Shown one piece after another: positions 23,097-31,424 of a DNA stretch of 64,000 bases. The position numbers and the translations under genes are program-made. The number at the start of each line of letters is the position of its first letter. Positions within the stretch are counted from its first letter, which is position 1. The notes under the pieces were generated by a model. It made no database searches. It was not told the DNA's origin and saw nothing but the letters and a program-made list of their open reading frames with translations. The DNA is from Candidatus Falkowbacteria bacterium (GTDB taxonomy: Bacteria; Patescibacteriota; Patescibacteriia; Patescibacteriales; Patescibacteriaceae). Where the stretch lies: assembly GCA_016699775.1 (NCBI GenBank), contig CP065010.1, forward strand, positions 310,001 through 374,000, written 5' to 3'.

Positions 23097-23166
23097 AATA
23101 ATATATTTATATACGTGAATAAGTCTTTATAGTATACCTTATTTTTTCTATTGTCTTAAATTAAAA

Positions 23167-23200
23167 AAAAGACCCTGAAATCAGGGTCTTTTTGTTTTAA
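23167..23200. terminator. Terminator of the CHRD gene
   Basis: AAAGACCCTGA and TCAGGGTCTTT arms with an AA/T core, A run on one side and T run on the other; usable in both directions. Confidence 0.85.
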
Positions 23201-23203
23201 TAT

Positions 23204-24058
23204 TTAGAATACGATTTGACCTCTGGATAGATCAATTTCACTTACTGCGCCACTCATGTAAACCTGAACATAGTACTCACCATTTATTAACTTTTCTTCA
23301 TCTATAGAATCATTATATTTCCACTCGCCAGTGAAAGTATTATTTGTATTTGTGTCTAATATTTTAACTACGGGACCGATGGTGCCCGGTCGAGCTGGCC
23401 CATGAATTTTTATTACTCTTCCAGTGGCTGAAATATTTTTTAATTTAAACTCATATTTTAATGTATTATTTTTGGTATTGATTGTAAATCTTGCAGTACC
23501 ACCTTTATTAGTGTTAGCAATAGGGTCTACTACGTTTTTTGAAGAAAGAGTTGTTTTATAGGCAAGTTCTGTAAAGGCTGGAATATTAAGGTCTGTTCGA
23601 TAGACAGGGTTTTCAGTTGGATTAGGGTTTAGATCAAAAATCTGTTCTTTACTAACTTCTAACTTATCAAAGATCTTTGGATAGGATACATATTGAGTAA
23701 AGCTCATATATCCAGTTCCATTATTTTTTCTAATTGTTGAACCAATACTTAAACGATAACCTGTTTCAGAATCAAGTAACCAGGCTTGATAGACGTATGA
23801 TTTATCAGCTGAGTTTGCTGGCAAATTTTCCAGACTCAGGGTAACTGCCACTTTATAAGTTGGTCCACTAATGGCAGAGACTTGAATATTTGATTTTACT
23901 TTAACACCAGAAGTTACTTCATTTGGTAAATAGCCAATAAACTTTGGGCTTGTTGTCCAAGGAAATGGATCGGCCGCTGAAGCAATTCCAGTTAACGAAA
24001 AACCAATTACTAAAACTAAGATGAGGCTACTTAGTCTTTGAAAAATATTATTTTTCAT
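23204..24058 (-). CDS. Secreted protein with a CHRD domain
   Basis: Exported protein of 284 residues. Signal peptide at 1-29 (LILVLVIGFSLTGIASAADP). The C-terminal half fits a CHRD (chordin) domain: GGTARFTINTKNNTLKYEFKLKN, IHGPARPGTIGPVVKIL, FTGEWKYNDSIDEEKLINGEYYVQVY and a closing SRGQIVF in place of the usual GEIRGQI. The first half (residues 35-150) is beta-rich and probably a second, diverged copy of the same fold, since it holds YVYQAWLLDSETGYRLSIG. Role unknown; possibly metal or surface binding. Confidence 0.75.
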   Translation of the reverse strand: MKNNIFQRLSSLILVLVIGFSLTGIASAADPFPWTTSPKFIGYLPNEVTSGVKVKSNIQVSAISGPTYKVAVTLSLENLPANSADKSYVYQAWLLDSETGYRLSIGSTIRKNNGTGYMSFTQYVSYPKIFDKLEVSKEQIFDLNPNPTENPVYRTDLNIPAFTELAYKTTLSSKNVVDPIANTNKGGTARFTINTKNNTLKYEFKLKNISATGRVIKIHGPARPGTIGPVVKILDTNTNNTFTGEWKYNDSIDEEKLINGEYYVQVYMSGAVSEIDLSRGQIVF

Positions 24059-24193
24059 ACTTATTAAATTAATAAATAAAAACCAATTATTAAGATAAGA
24101 ATCACAATGATTCTGATTATCTATATAATACTACAATTTTGCTTAAAAGTCTAAAATTTCTGTTAATACTTTTGAACATAATTTAGCTAAGAT

Positions 24194-24221
24194 TTGACTG
24201 ATTTTTGAACTATGATATGCT
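24194..24221 (+). promoter_or_regulatory. mnmA promoter
   Basis: TTGACT (24194-24199), 16 bases, TATGCT (24216-24221). The start would fall at about 24228, one base before ATG 24229. Confidence 0.55.
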
Positions 24222-24228
24222 TGCCGAT

Positions 24229-25302
24229 ATGAAAGTAAAAAATAAAAAAAGAGTGATTGTTGGATTATCTGGGGGCGTTGATTCGTCAGTGGCGGCTGCT
24301 TTGCTTATTAAAAAAGGCTATGAAGTCATTGGTGTTTTTATGAAGAATTGGAGTGAAAATGTTGGGGATTTTTGTTGTAGTTGGACTGAAGATTTAGAAG
24401 ACGCTCGTCGGGTTGCTCAAACCTTAGGTATTCGCTTTTATGTCTGGAATTTTGAAAAAGAATATAAGGAGCAGGTGATTGGCTATTTTTTTAATGAATA
24501 TCGAGCCGGACGCACACCAAATCCAGATGTATTATGTAATAGAGAAATAAAATTCAAATTATTTTTAGAAAAAGCCCTTCGTTTTGGTGCAGATTATATT
24601 GCCACAGGGCATTACGCACGAGTAAAAAAGGTTGGCGAGGTTTATTCATTATTAAAAGGCAAAGATGGGAATAAAGATCAAACCTATTTTTTATATACTT
24701 TGACTCAGAATGAATTACAGCATAGCCTTTTTCCTGTCGGTGATTATAAAAAGCCTGATATTAGGAAATTAGCAGAGAAATATAAACTGCCTACATTTGC
24801 AAAAAAAGATTCACAAGGAATTTGTTTTATTGGTGAAGTTGATATTAAAGAGTTATTACAACAGCAAATTAAACCAAAACCAGGGATAATCGTTAATGTG
24901 AAAGGGGAGAAACTTGGTAAACATGATGGATTTCCTTTTTATACGCTTGGTCAGCGAGGTGGTCTTGATATTGGGGGAAAGGGCCCATATTACGTAGTTG
25001 CAAAAGATAAAAAGAAAAATCAAATTGTAGTCAGTGATAATCCTGATGATTCGATGCTATGGCGTAAAGAGTGTATATTAATGGATGTTACATGGACTCG
25101 AGATATGGTTATTCCAAGGCAGTTGGATGTAACAATTCGGTATCGACACTCAACTTCAGTCGCAACTGTACAAGTTTTATCAAAAAATCGTATAAAATTA
25201 ATTTTTAATGAACCGCAACGAGCAATCACCCCAGGTCAAGCGGCAGTTTTTTATATTAAAGATGAGTTAGTTGGTGGTGGTGTGATTGATGAGGTTTTGT
25301 AG
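24229..25302 (+). CDS. mnmA: tRNA 2-thiouridylase MnmA
   Basis: Adds sulfur to uridine 34 of tRNA-Lys, -Glu and -Gln. From ATG 24229 it has 357 residues. The PP-loop VGLSGGVDSSVAAALL binds ATP. FMKNWSE, the insert with the first catalytic Cys in TPNPDVLCNREIKF, ATGHYARV, GKDGNKDQTYFLYTL, and the second Cys in DSQGICFIG are all present. LGQRGGLDIGG lies in the central domain and a beta barrel ends the protein. A TTG start eight codons upstream is unlikely because it precedes the predicted transcription start. The mRNA would be nearly leaderless. Confidence 0.97.
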   Translation: MKVKNKKRVIVGLSGGVDSSVAAALLIKKGYEVIGVFMKNWSENVGDFCCSWTEDLEDARRVAQTLGIRFYVWNFEKEYKEQVIGYFFNEYRAGRTPNPDVLCNREIKFKLFLEKALRFGADYIATGHYARVKKVGEVYSLLKGKDGNKDQTYFLYTLTQNELQHSLFPVGDYKKPDIRKLAEKYKLPTFAKKDSQGICFIGEVDIKELLQQQIKPKPGIIVNVKGEKLGKHDGFPFYTLGQRGGLDIGGKGPYYVVAKDKKKNQIVVSDNPDDSMLWRKECILMDVTWTRDMVIPRQLDVTIRYRHSTSVATVQVLSKNRIKLIFNEPQRAITPGQAAVFYIKDELVGGGVIDEVL

Positions 25303-25321
25303 ATTGCTATCGTATTTTTTT

Positions 25322-25419
25322 ATATGTCATCCTCTGAATTGCCGAAGGCTATACTGGGCGACTTGAGTAAATTTACATATCACAGTCTCTGTCATCCTCC
25401 GGTTTAACCGGAGGATCTG
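25322..25419 (+). repeat. REP-like palindromes (GTCATCC family), two copies
   Basis: GTCATCC at 25326 and a full palindrome at 25391-25419 (ATCCTCCGG/CCGGAGGAT). The same GTCATCC-stem-loop form recurs at 31919, 34738 and (inverted) 39974, and in the right end of the IS200 remnant at 52160. Confidence 0.7.
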
Positions 25420-25455
25420 AGTATTAATGTTTTGCCCTCTTCTAAATTAATAAAT

Positions 25456-25764
25456 ATGAAGAGTGAAAAGCATTACTATGTTTATATTCTCACAAACCGA
25501 CATAATTCGGTGTTATATATTGGTGTAACCAATAGTTTAGAAAGAAGGCTTGGTCATCATATTCTTCGGGTTAATGAACATTCGTTTACTTCAAAGTATA
25601 AAGTAAATAAGTTAGTTTACTTTGAGATCTATGGAAATATAGGTATGGCTTTGCAGCGTGAAAAACGATTGAAAAAATGGAATAGAGATTGGAAGATAGA
25701 ATTGATTAAAAAAAATAATCCCGAATGGCGGGATTTATATTTTCAAGCCTCAGAAGAAATCTAG
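25456..25764 (+). CDS. GIY-YIG endonuclease-domain protein
   Basis: Small protein of 102 residues from ATG 25456; earlier codons lie in the palindrome region. The GIY-YIG fold is seen as YYVYILTNRHNSVLYIGVTN (VYI and YIG), SLERRLGHHILRVNEHSFTSKY, the Glu in NKLVYFEIYG, and AL-QREKRLKKWNRDWKIELI. This is the YhbQ-like group common next to repeats in many genomes. The nuclease role is a family inference, and the substrate is unknown. It lies between two groups of palindromic repeats (25322-25419 and 25776-25989). Confidence 0.9.
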   Translation: MKSEKHYYVYILTNRHNSVLYIGVTNSLERRLGHHILRVNEHSFTSKYKVNKLVYFEIYGNIGMALQREKRLKKWNRDWKIELIKKNNPEWRDLYFQASEEI

Positions 25765-25775
25765 GTTATACGCAG

Positions 25776-25989
25776 ATTATCCGATATTGCCTTCGGCAAT
25801 TCGGATAATGACATGTTTGTATATAAAGTTCAGTTAAACATTCAGTTACTTCGGTAATTCGGATAATGACACGTTTTTTGAGCAGAAAGACTGGCAATGA
25901 CATTGTATCTATGCACACATCAATTAATGACATAGTTAGTGCGATAATCCGATATATGACAAACACAATCATTAAATCGGATAATGACA
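25776..25989. repeat. Cluster of TCGGATAATGACA repeats
   Basis: Three exact copies of TCGGATAATGACA (25801, 25859, 25977) and inverted copies of GATAATCCGA (25943) and ATTATCCGA (25776). The first unit forms a hairpin: ATTATCCGA/TCGGATAAT with ATTGCC/GGCAAT inside. The end ATGACA is the same as in the GTCATCC palindromes, so this is an AT-rich branch of that family. Spacing is irregular and there is no CRISPR-like regularity. Confidence 0.75.
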
Positions 25990-26026
25990 CGTTGCATGAT
26001 TAGTGGAGATACTGACAACTAACTTA

Positions 26027-26176
26027 TTACAATATCTTTTCACCCTTAATAACCTTAATTAAAACAACGACAATAGCGACTATTAGAAGAATGTGAATAA
26101 ATCCACCCAGGGTGAATTTAGTTACGAGGCCTAATAACCACAGTATTAATAAAACCACGGCGATCGTATACAACAT
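26027..26176 (-). CDS. Small membrane protein, lmo0937 family
   Basis: A 49-residue protein with two membrane helices: MLYTIAVVLLILWLLGLVTK and GGFIHILLIVAIVVVLIKVI, ending GEKIL. The TLGGFIHILL and WLLGLVT segments are the signature of the lmo0937/DUF5670 family of tiny membrane proteins, whose role is unknown, although many are stress-induced. It starts at ATG 26176. It is short but the match is clear. Confidence 0.85.
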   Translation of the reverse strand: MLYTIAVVLLILWLLGLVTKFTLGGFIHILLIVAIVVVLIKVIKGEKIL

Positions 26177-26249
26177 AGACGTAAAATTAATTAATAAGTG
26201 GACTCTTAATTAATAATACGTTGAACAGCGGGTATTGTTACGTTTAGGC

Positions 26250-26639
26250 TTATTTTATAGCGTTTTTGATGTTTTCAGCCATCTCTTCAAGTTCTTCTTT
26301 TGAAGTATTATACGCCCGACGATGATCCAGTTCATATATAGCATTGATCGGTATGAGGTGAATATGAACATGTTCAACACCAAAGCCTTCAACAACATAG
26401 CCGATTCTTTTTGCGTTTGTAGCTTTACGAAGCGATATTGCTAGATCTTTGGCGTTTAAAAATAAATCAGTATATTCTTGATTATTCATATCTAGGACAT
26501 CACCAACAACTTTTTTTGGAACTATCAAAAGATGTCCAGGATTAATTGGTTTAATATCTAGAAAAGCAATATGTTTTTCATCTTCCCAGACAATATAGGC
26601 TGGGATTTCGTGAGCAATGATTTTTTCAAAAATAGTCAT
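26250..26639 (-). CDS. HIT-family hydrolase
   Basis: Nucleotide-binding hydrolase of 129 residues in the histidine triad family (HINT/Hit type). The triad HVHIHLIP is at residues 94-101. Other marks are IFEKIIAHEIPAYIVWEDEKHIAFLDI and PINPGHLLIVPKK. It probably cleaves AMP-linked substrates, but which one is unknown. It follows the dus gene in the same direction after about 60 bases and could be co-transcribed. Confidence 0.95.
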   Translation of the reverse strand: MTIFEKIIAHEIPAYIVWEDEKHIAFLDIKPINPGHLLIVPKKVVGDVLDMNNQEYTDLFLNAKDLAISLRKATNAKRIGYVVEGFGVEHVHIHLIPINAIYELDHRRAYNTSKEELEEMAENIKNAIK

Positions 26640-26703
26640 AGAGAGAGGTTTATAAAGTTAAAAAGTTATAATGTTGTAAGGTTATAAAGAGGGATAGAAA
26701 TAA

Positions 26704-27657
26704 TTATTTTTTTTGTAAAAATTTTTTTACTATTTCTTCAACCTCTTGTATATTTTCTGTTTTCATTAATTCTATCCGTAATTCCTTGGCTCCGTCAAAG
26801 CCATTAGCATAGGCCTTATAATGTTTACGCATAATATGAAAAGATTTGATATCACCAAGTAGCTCCATAAATAATGTACTGTGTTCAATCATTACGCTTA
26901 GTCGTTCAGAAATTGAAATATCAGAAATATTTTTTTCTGTATTAAATAACCAAGGATTTCCAAAAATTGCTCGTCCAAGCATTACGCCATCACAACCTGT
27001 TTGCTCTGCTTTGGCACGAGCATCGGCAATATCCATAGCATCTCCATTACCAACAATTAAGGTTCCTGAACCACGAGCAATTTCAACCGCTTCAGCAATC
27101 GTATCCCAACGAGCAGGAACTTTGGACATTTCTTTCCTGGTTCTACCGTGAACAATAATCATTTCTGGTTTTTCAGCTAATAACTCTGGGAGCCAATCTT
27201 GAAGTGTATTTTTTGTATCACCAATTCTTGTTTTAATCGATAGGGGAATATTTGGTGCGCCGGCTTTGGCGGCTTTCATTAATTCCCGAGCTAGGCTTGG
27301 ATTTTTCATTAAACAGGCTCCCGCTCCTTGCTTCATGACATTTTTATCAGGGCAACCCATATTAATATCAAGGCCATCAAACCCTAGTTCTTGAATTAAT
27401 TTAGCTGCCCCATACATTTTTTCCGGATCAGCCGTAAAAAGTTGGGCAATAATTGGTCGTTCAACTTCTGAAAATAATAAATCTTTTAACAACACTTCTC
27501 GACCCGGGGATAATAAGCCATTAGCTGAAACAAATTCAGTGTACATAACATCTGGTTTTCCGTATTTTGCAATTATTCTACGAAAAGCAGCATCAGTGAC
27601 ATTAGCCATTGGTGCCATAATAAAAAAAGGCTTGGGAAGTTTATGCAAAAAAGACAT
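26704..27657 (-). CDS. dus: tRNA-dihydrouridine synthase
   Basis: Flavoenzyme that reduces uridine in the tRNA D-loop. 317 residues. FIMAPMANVTDAAFRRI (FMN site), YTEFVSANGL, IAQLFTADPEKM, GLDINMGCPDKNVMKQGAGACLMKNP (catalytic Cys in the MGCP block), SIKTRIG and GVMLGRAIFGNPWLF match the Dus family (DusB-like or fungal-type subgroup). It starts one base after the stop of the membrane-protein gene, so those two are coupled. No signal peptide. Confidence 0.95.
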   Translation of the reverse strand: MSFLHKLPKPFFIMAPMANVTDAAFRRIIAKYGKPDVMYTEFVSANGLLSPGREVLLKDLLFSEVERPIIAQLFTADPEKMYGAAKLIQELGFDGLDINMGCPDKNVMKQGAGACLMKNPSLARELMKAAKAGAPNIPLSIKTRIGDTKNTLQDWLPELLAEKPEMIIVHGRTRKEMSKVPARWDTIAEAVEIARGSGTLIVGNGDAMDIADARAKAEQTGCDGVMLGRAIFGNPWLFNTEKNISDISISERLSVMIEHSTLFMELLGDIKSFHIMRKHYKAYANGFDGAKELRIELMKTENIQEVEEIVKKFLQKK

Positions 27658-27658
27658 T

Positions 27659-28222
27659 TTAATTAAACAGTAATTTTACGCCTGTTAGCAATAAATAAAT
27701 ACCTAGAGAGTTGAGAAAAAAGGTCAAAAGAATAAAATGCCATTTTTTCATTTTATTAGCTGACAGTAATGACACTCCAAGTTCATCTGGTAGTGGTGAA
27801 GCGATAATAATTGCTCCAATCACCGGAGTCAACCACACAAAATAACGACTGTGTAAAATATGAGCAATTGGTGAGTGACTTAGTTTTTCAATGATTGGTT
27901 CAAGCTCAGTAAAGATGGTTTCTTTAAAAAAGCTGAAAATAATAAAATCACCGATAACAGAACCAAGACCAGCTAATAGAGATAATTCAATTAAATTTAA
28001 ATTTTCCGAGAAGGTATAGAGAACTGCCAAAGCTGGGGCTGCTGTAAATGTCATGACGGAAAAAATTCCTATAATGATTGCTCCGGCATACCCCCAGTCA
28101 CCAAAATTGGCAATAACTGTTTTTACTGAGGGTGTTTCGGCTACGAAGAAGAAAACAATAATACTTATAGCCAGTAGGCTTAAGTTTTTATAGCGCCAGT
28201 GATGATGTTTTTTGAACCACAT
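27659..28222 (-). CDS. VTT/DedA-like small membrane protein
   Basis: Integral membrane protein of 187 residues with five or six helices. The middle shows GLGSVIGDFIIFSFFKETIF and near the end IIASPLPDELGVSLLSANKM, which are like the re-entrant and GDxxxY regions of VTT (SNARE-associated) proteins. The usual arginine motif is not obvious. It precedes dus by one base, so the two are probably one transcript, without a functional link I can name. The family call is moderate. Confidence 0.55.
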   Translation of the reverse strand: MWFKKHHHWRYKNLSLLAISIIVFFFVAETPSVKTVIANFGDWGYAGAIIIGIFSVMTFTAAPALAVLYTFSENLNLIELSLLAGLGSVIGDFIIFSFFKETIFTELEPIIEKLSHSPIAHILHSRYFVWLTPVIGAIIIASPLPDELGVSLLSANKMKKWHFILLTFFLNSLGIYLLLTGVKLLFN

Positions 28223-28321
28223 AATACTAGTATATGTTTGAAATAAGATTTTTTCAATTTTTATTCATTATTTGCCTAAAAATCAGTATTATTATATTAT
28301 TGAGAGTATTCAATTTATCAT

Positions 28322-28735
28322 ATGAAAAAATTAATTCAAGATTATAGTATACCCGTAGCTCTGGTCCTGTCTATTGCTGGTTTATTAGGAAGCCTTTATT
28401 TTAGCGAAGTTAAAAATTTTATTCCCTGCGTGCTTTGTTGGTATCAAAGAATCGCCTTATATCCTTTAGTTCTTATTTTTTCTATCGGTATAGCTACTCG
28501 TGATACGGGAGTTTGGCGATATGCCTTACCGTTATCGGTTATTAGCCTCGGGATTGGTGTGTATCAGCTATTACTCGTCTATGGAGTGATTACGGCCTCT
28601 TCAGCTTGTTCTGTTGGTGTTTCCTGTGTGGCGATTACCTGGTCATTATTTGGCTTTATTACGATTCCCTTGCTAGCCTTTCTTGAAGCTTTAATTATTA
28701 CAGTTATTCTAATTGCGTATCGTAAATACGTATAA
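28322..28735 (+). CDS. DsbB/BdbC-like disulfide bond formation protein
   Basis: Quinone-linked membrane oxidase that reoxidises DsbA-like proteins. 137 residues with four helices. The first Cys pair is PCVLCWYQRIALYP and the second is SACSVGVSCVAI in the second outer loop, as in the short BdbC group. It ends eight bases before the DsbA-like gene and the two make a complete oxidative folding pair. The frequent Cys in the exported FISUMP pilin and phospholipase-like proteins could be its clients. Confidence 0.93.
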   Translation: MKKLIQDYSIPVALVLSIAGLLGSLYFSEVKNFIPCVLCWYQRIALYPLVLIFSIGIATRDTGVWRYALPLSVISLGIGVYQLLLVYGVITASSACSVGVSCVAITWSLFGFITIPLLAFLEALIITVILIAYRKYV

Positions 28736-28742
28736 ATATTAT

Positions 28743-29384
28743 ATGTCAAAAGAATACAAAATTTTATTAAGCATTGGCTTAGGAGCCGTTATCTTGGCGG
28801 TAGTTTTATTTAAGTTTACTGGGCAACCAGCAACCAAAGCGCCTTTAGTGGAACGAACAGGACTATATATTAAAGGCTCTGCAACAGCTCGAGTAACTGT
28901 TACCGAGTTTGCAGATTTTCAATGTCCAGCTTGTCGAGTTGCTAATGATCTTTCAAATAAAATTTTGGCAGCCTATCCTAATGATGTAAAATTTGTATTT
29001 AGACATTTTCCTTTGTCAGGTCATTTGAATGCTATGATTTCTGCTCAAGCTGTTGAGGCGGCCGGTGCTCAAGGAAAGTTTTGGGAAATGCATGATATTT
29101 TATATGAAAAACAAGCTGAGTGGGGTGATACTGTTAATCCCTTAAGTCGTCAACAGGCCCTAGATTTGTTTAAAGGGTATGCCGAGCAACTTGGACTTGA
29201 TCAAGTCGCTTTTGTGCAAGCTATAGAAAATAATTCTTATGCTGACGTCATTAATCAAGATATGTCGGCTGGAAGTGCTTCTGGAGTTAATGCTACCCCT
29301 TCATTTTTTGTAAATAACGTTTTGATTGGTCAACCAAGCTTTGAAGCTATTAAATCTGAGATTGATAAGGCATTGGCAAAATAA
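28743..29384 (+). CDS. DsbA/BdbD-like thioredoxin-fold protein
   Basis: Exported disulfide oxidoreductase of 213 residues from ATG 28743. A signal or anchor helix covers residues 6-22. The active site is CPAC in VTEFADFQCPACRVAND. The remaining DsbA-like fold includes VKFVFRHFPLSGHLNAM, EAAGAQGKFWEMHDILYE and the cis-Pro loop GVNATPSFFVNNVLIG. It follows the dsbB-like gene, and the two overlap in reach if an earlier start were used. Together they form disulfides outside the membrane. Confidence 0.94.
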   Translation: MSKEYKILLSIGLGAVILAVVLFKFTGQPATKAPLVERTGLYIKGSATARVTVTEFADFQCPACRVANDLSNKILAAYPNDVKFVFRHFPLSGHLNAMISAQAVEAAGAQGKFWEMHDILYEKQAEWGDTVNPLSRQQALDLFKGYAEQLGLDQVAFVQAIENNSYADVINQDMSAGSASGVNATPSFFVNNVLIGQPSFEAIKSEIDKALAK

Positions 29385-29392
29385 ACAAGAAA

Positions 29393-29425
29393 GTAAAAAA
29401 GACTTTGTATGCTACAGAGTCTTTT
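29393..29425. terminator. Terminator between dsbA-like and the 29412 gene
   Basis: AAAAAGACT...AGTCTTTTT with CTGTAG/CTACAG-type inner pairs; it overlaps the stop of the convergent gene at 29412 and suits both directions. Confidence 0.7.
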
Positions 29426-29915
29426 TTTGTTTTCGCCTTTTTTGTATAAACCAAAGTGTATAACCAATAATAATTAAGATCCAGTTTGGAAAAAATATTA
29501 AGGGATGTGACCAGGGTGTGCCATCTATTTTAAAATCTGATAGTGGCCAGAGAAAAGGTGTAGCAAAAAATGAATCAGAATGGGTAAATATATCAAGAAT
29601 AATATGTATGCCCCAGGCCAGTAAGGGGATATATGGTCGTTTAAGAATAAGCCATAGCCCAAGAAAAACCACAGCAAAAATTATAAAACTATGAGTATAG
29701 TTATATAAGACGTGAACGTAAGCGGGAATATCAGCGTTAGTTGGGTTATTTGCCCAGTCAATGCGAGGCTCTATACCAACAAGTTGTGCAATAGTGAAAA
29801 TACCGAAAGATAAAACATCAGGAAGTACACCAAACAAAAAAGCCAACCAATAGTCTTGGCGCTTTGTTCTTCCAAACGCTAATCCTCCCCATAGTCCATG
29901 AGAAACAACATCCAT
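29412..29915 (-). CDS. Predicted membrane-bound metal-dependent hydrolase
   Basis: Membrane protein of 167 residues with about four helices. It starts MDVVSHGLWGGLAFGRTK, and then has LFGVLPDVLSFGIF, a long loop, VHVLYNYTHSFIIFAVVF, LLAWGIHIILDIFTHSDSFFATPFLWPL. The His and Asp residues at the membrane ends (SHG, PDV, THS, HIILDIFTH) are as in the YdjM/DUF457 group of predicted metal-dependent hydrolases. The substrate is unknown. It is divergent from gpmA with a 22-base gap. Confidence 0.75.
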   Translation of the reverse strand: MDVVSHGLWGGLAFGRTKRQDYWLAFLFGVLPDVLSFGIFTIAQLVGIEPRIDWANNPTNADIPAYVHVLYNYTHSFIIFAVVFLGLWLILKRPYIPLLAWGIHIILDIFTHSDSFFATPFLWPLSDFKIDGTPWSHPLIFFPNWILIIIGYTLWFIQKRRKQKKTL

Positions 29916-29937
29916 AAATATATGATATGATAGTAAT

Positions 29938-30625
29938 ATGAAACAAGCAAATCTAGTTTTATTACGACATGGACAAAGTGTCTGGAATAAGAAGAATGTT
30001 TTTACTGGTTGGGTAGATGTTGGTTTATCAAAAAAAGGCGAAGCAGAAGCTAAAGAGGCAGGGCGATTATTACATCGTCGTGGATATTCTTTTGATTTGG
30101 CCTACACCTCTGTTTTAAAGCGAGCCATCAAAACTTTATCTTTAACACTGAAAGCAGCCCATAGTCCAAAGATTCCAACCAAGCAGTCGTGGCGCCTTAA
30201 TGAACGTCATTATGGTGCTTTACAAGGAAAGAATAAACAAACCATTGAAAAGGAATTTGGCACCAAGCAATTTTACTCTGGCGTCGAAGTTACGCTGTTC
30301 GTCCGCCATTATTGTCTAGGCCAATGAAAGGTCAATGCACGCCAGCTCAGTGTGGTCTAAAGCTCAGTGAATTTCCACAAGCTGAGTCTTTGAAGGATAC
30401 ATATAAACGGGTAATGCCTTTTTGGAACCAAGAGATTTTCCAGCCCTTAAACGTGGTGAAAAAATTATTATATCGGCTCATGGTAACAGCTTACGTGCCT
30501 TAGTGAAGCATTTAGATAAGATTAGTGATACCAAGATTACTCAGCTTGAAATTCCTACTGGAAAACCACTTTGCTATCAGATCACAACTAAAGGCCTAGT
30601 GCAAAAGAAATGGTACTTAAAGTAA
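29938..30625 (+). pseudogene. gpmA: 2,3-BPG-dependent phosphoglycerate mutase with two frameshifts
   Basis: Interconverts 3- and 2-phosphoglycerate. Three frames join into one protein of about 229 residues. Frame 1 has LLRHGQSVWNKKNVFTGWVD (catalytic His), AYTSVLKRAI and LNERHYGALQGKNK. Frame 2 starts near 30275 (LWRRSYAVRPP) and runs to 30435. Frame 3 has [20 protein letters not shown] with the second His. Each break is fixed by one extra T, at the T runs 30271-30274 and 30436-30439. All catalytic residues are kept, so sequence error is more likely than loss. If the breaks are real the cell lacks this enzyme unless another mutase exists. Confidence 0.9.
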
Positions 30626-30702
30626 GGTGAAAATGATTAAAAAAATTTAGATAATTATCCATTTGCTTGGGTAATTATTTTTTGTTAGACTGGATGTAAT
30701 CC

Positions 30703-30728
30703 CTCCAAGATTATTAATTTACTTGGAG
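30703..30728 (+). promoter_or_regulatory. Start-site hairpin of coiled-coil copy 1
   Basis: CTCCAAG (30703-30709) pairs with CTTGGAG (30722-30728); loop of 12 bases. The 3' arm holds GGAG and ends one base before ATG 30730. The upstream block TTTTTGTTAGACTGG is shared with copy 2. See copies at 39599, 40060, 40407, 40739. Confidence 0.6.
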
Positions 30729-30729
30729 T

Positions 30730-31068
30730 ATGTATGCAACACAAGAAGATATGGACCTCCTTCTCGAATCAGTTAATAAAATGGCTACGTGTATAGAAGA
30801 ACTATCGGCACGAATGGATGATTTTTCTATACGTATGGATCAATTATCTGCCCGCCTGGAAGATCTAGCTTCGCGTATGGAAGAAGGATTTATACGAATA
30901 GATCAACGACTTAATTATCTTGAGACTAGACTTGAACGAATTGAAAAGAATATGGTTCATAAAGCCCAGTTTAATAGTCTATTAATTATTTTGGAAAAGA
31001 AGCAGGTTATTACCTCGTTTGAAAAGGCTCATATCCTTTTTCCTCCAATTGAAGACCCTTTGTCCTAG
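30730..31068 (+). CDS. Coiled-coil protein, copy 1 of a paralogous family
   Basis: A 112-residue protein. After MYATQEDMDLLLESVNKM comes a long coiled coil (residues 18-75) with repeats such as ARMDDFSIRMDQLSARLEDL. The C-terminal block MVHKAQFNSLLIILEKKQVI and FEKAHILF is shared with the copies at 39624, 40114 and 40434. No known domain is recognised; the C-terminal block could be a small helical binding unit. It lies 9 kb from the other four copies but keeps the same upstream hairpin. It is followed directly by the rpmB promoter. Confidence 0.8.
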   Translation: MYATQEDMDLLLESVNKMATCIEELSARMDDFSIRMDQLSARLEDLASRMEEGFIRIDQRLNYLETRLERIEKNMVHKAQFNSLLIILEKKQVITSFEKAHILFPPIEDPLS

Positions 31069-31071
31069 GGC

Positions 31072-31100
31072 TTGACAGACTCCTTATTTTAAGAGATAAT
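31072..31100 (+). promoter_or_regulatory. rpmB promoter
   Basis: TTGACA (31072-31077), 17 bases, GATAAT (31095-31100), right after the stop of the coiled-coil gene. Confidence 0.7.
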
Positions 31101-31133
31101 GAGCCTATTGCTTAATTTTTAGAAAATATATTT

Positions 31134-31370
31134 ATGAGTACACGATGCCAACTGACGGGCAAAAAAGCTGCGAGTGGTTTTAATAAAAGCCATTCAAATC
31201 GTCGCACTAAGCGTAAATTCCGTCCAAATTTGCAAGAAAAAAAAGTGGTTAATCCAAAGACTGGACGAACAGTTAAATTAACCTTAAGTACTACTGCTTT
31301 AAAGACATTAAAGAAATGGGATAAAGCTGGTAAAGTATACGACTTACAAGCCATTACTGCTAAGCGATAA
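31134..31370 (+). CDS. rpmB: Ribosomal protein bL28
   Basis: Protein of the large ribosomal subunit, 78 residues. [37 protein letters not shown] and the end [22 protein letters not shown] match bL28. The first Cys of the zinc-binding form is present (CQLTGKK) but the other Cys pairs are absent, so this is the zinc-free type. It has its own promoter and terminator. Confidence 0.96.
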   Translation: MSTRCQLTGKKAASGFNKSHSNRRTKRKFRPNLQEKKVVNPKTGRTVKLTLSTTALKTLKKWDKAGKVYDLQAITAKR

Positions 31371-31379
31371 ACCCGTTAT

Positions 31380-31419
31380 AAAAAAATCCTCCCGGTTAAA
31401 TGCCGAGAGGATTTTTTTA
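31380..31419 (+). terminator. rpmB terminator
   Basis: AAAATCCTCCCGG and CCGAGAGGATTTT arms with loop TTAAATG, followed by a run of T. Confidence 0.85.
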
Positions 31420-31424
31420 TAAGT

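Noticed and set aside
25776..25989. CRISPR array
   Set aside because: Units of 13 bases with irregular spacing and both orientations; no cas genes nearby.
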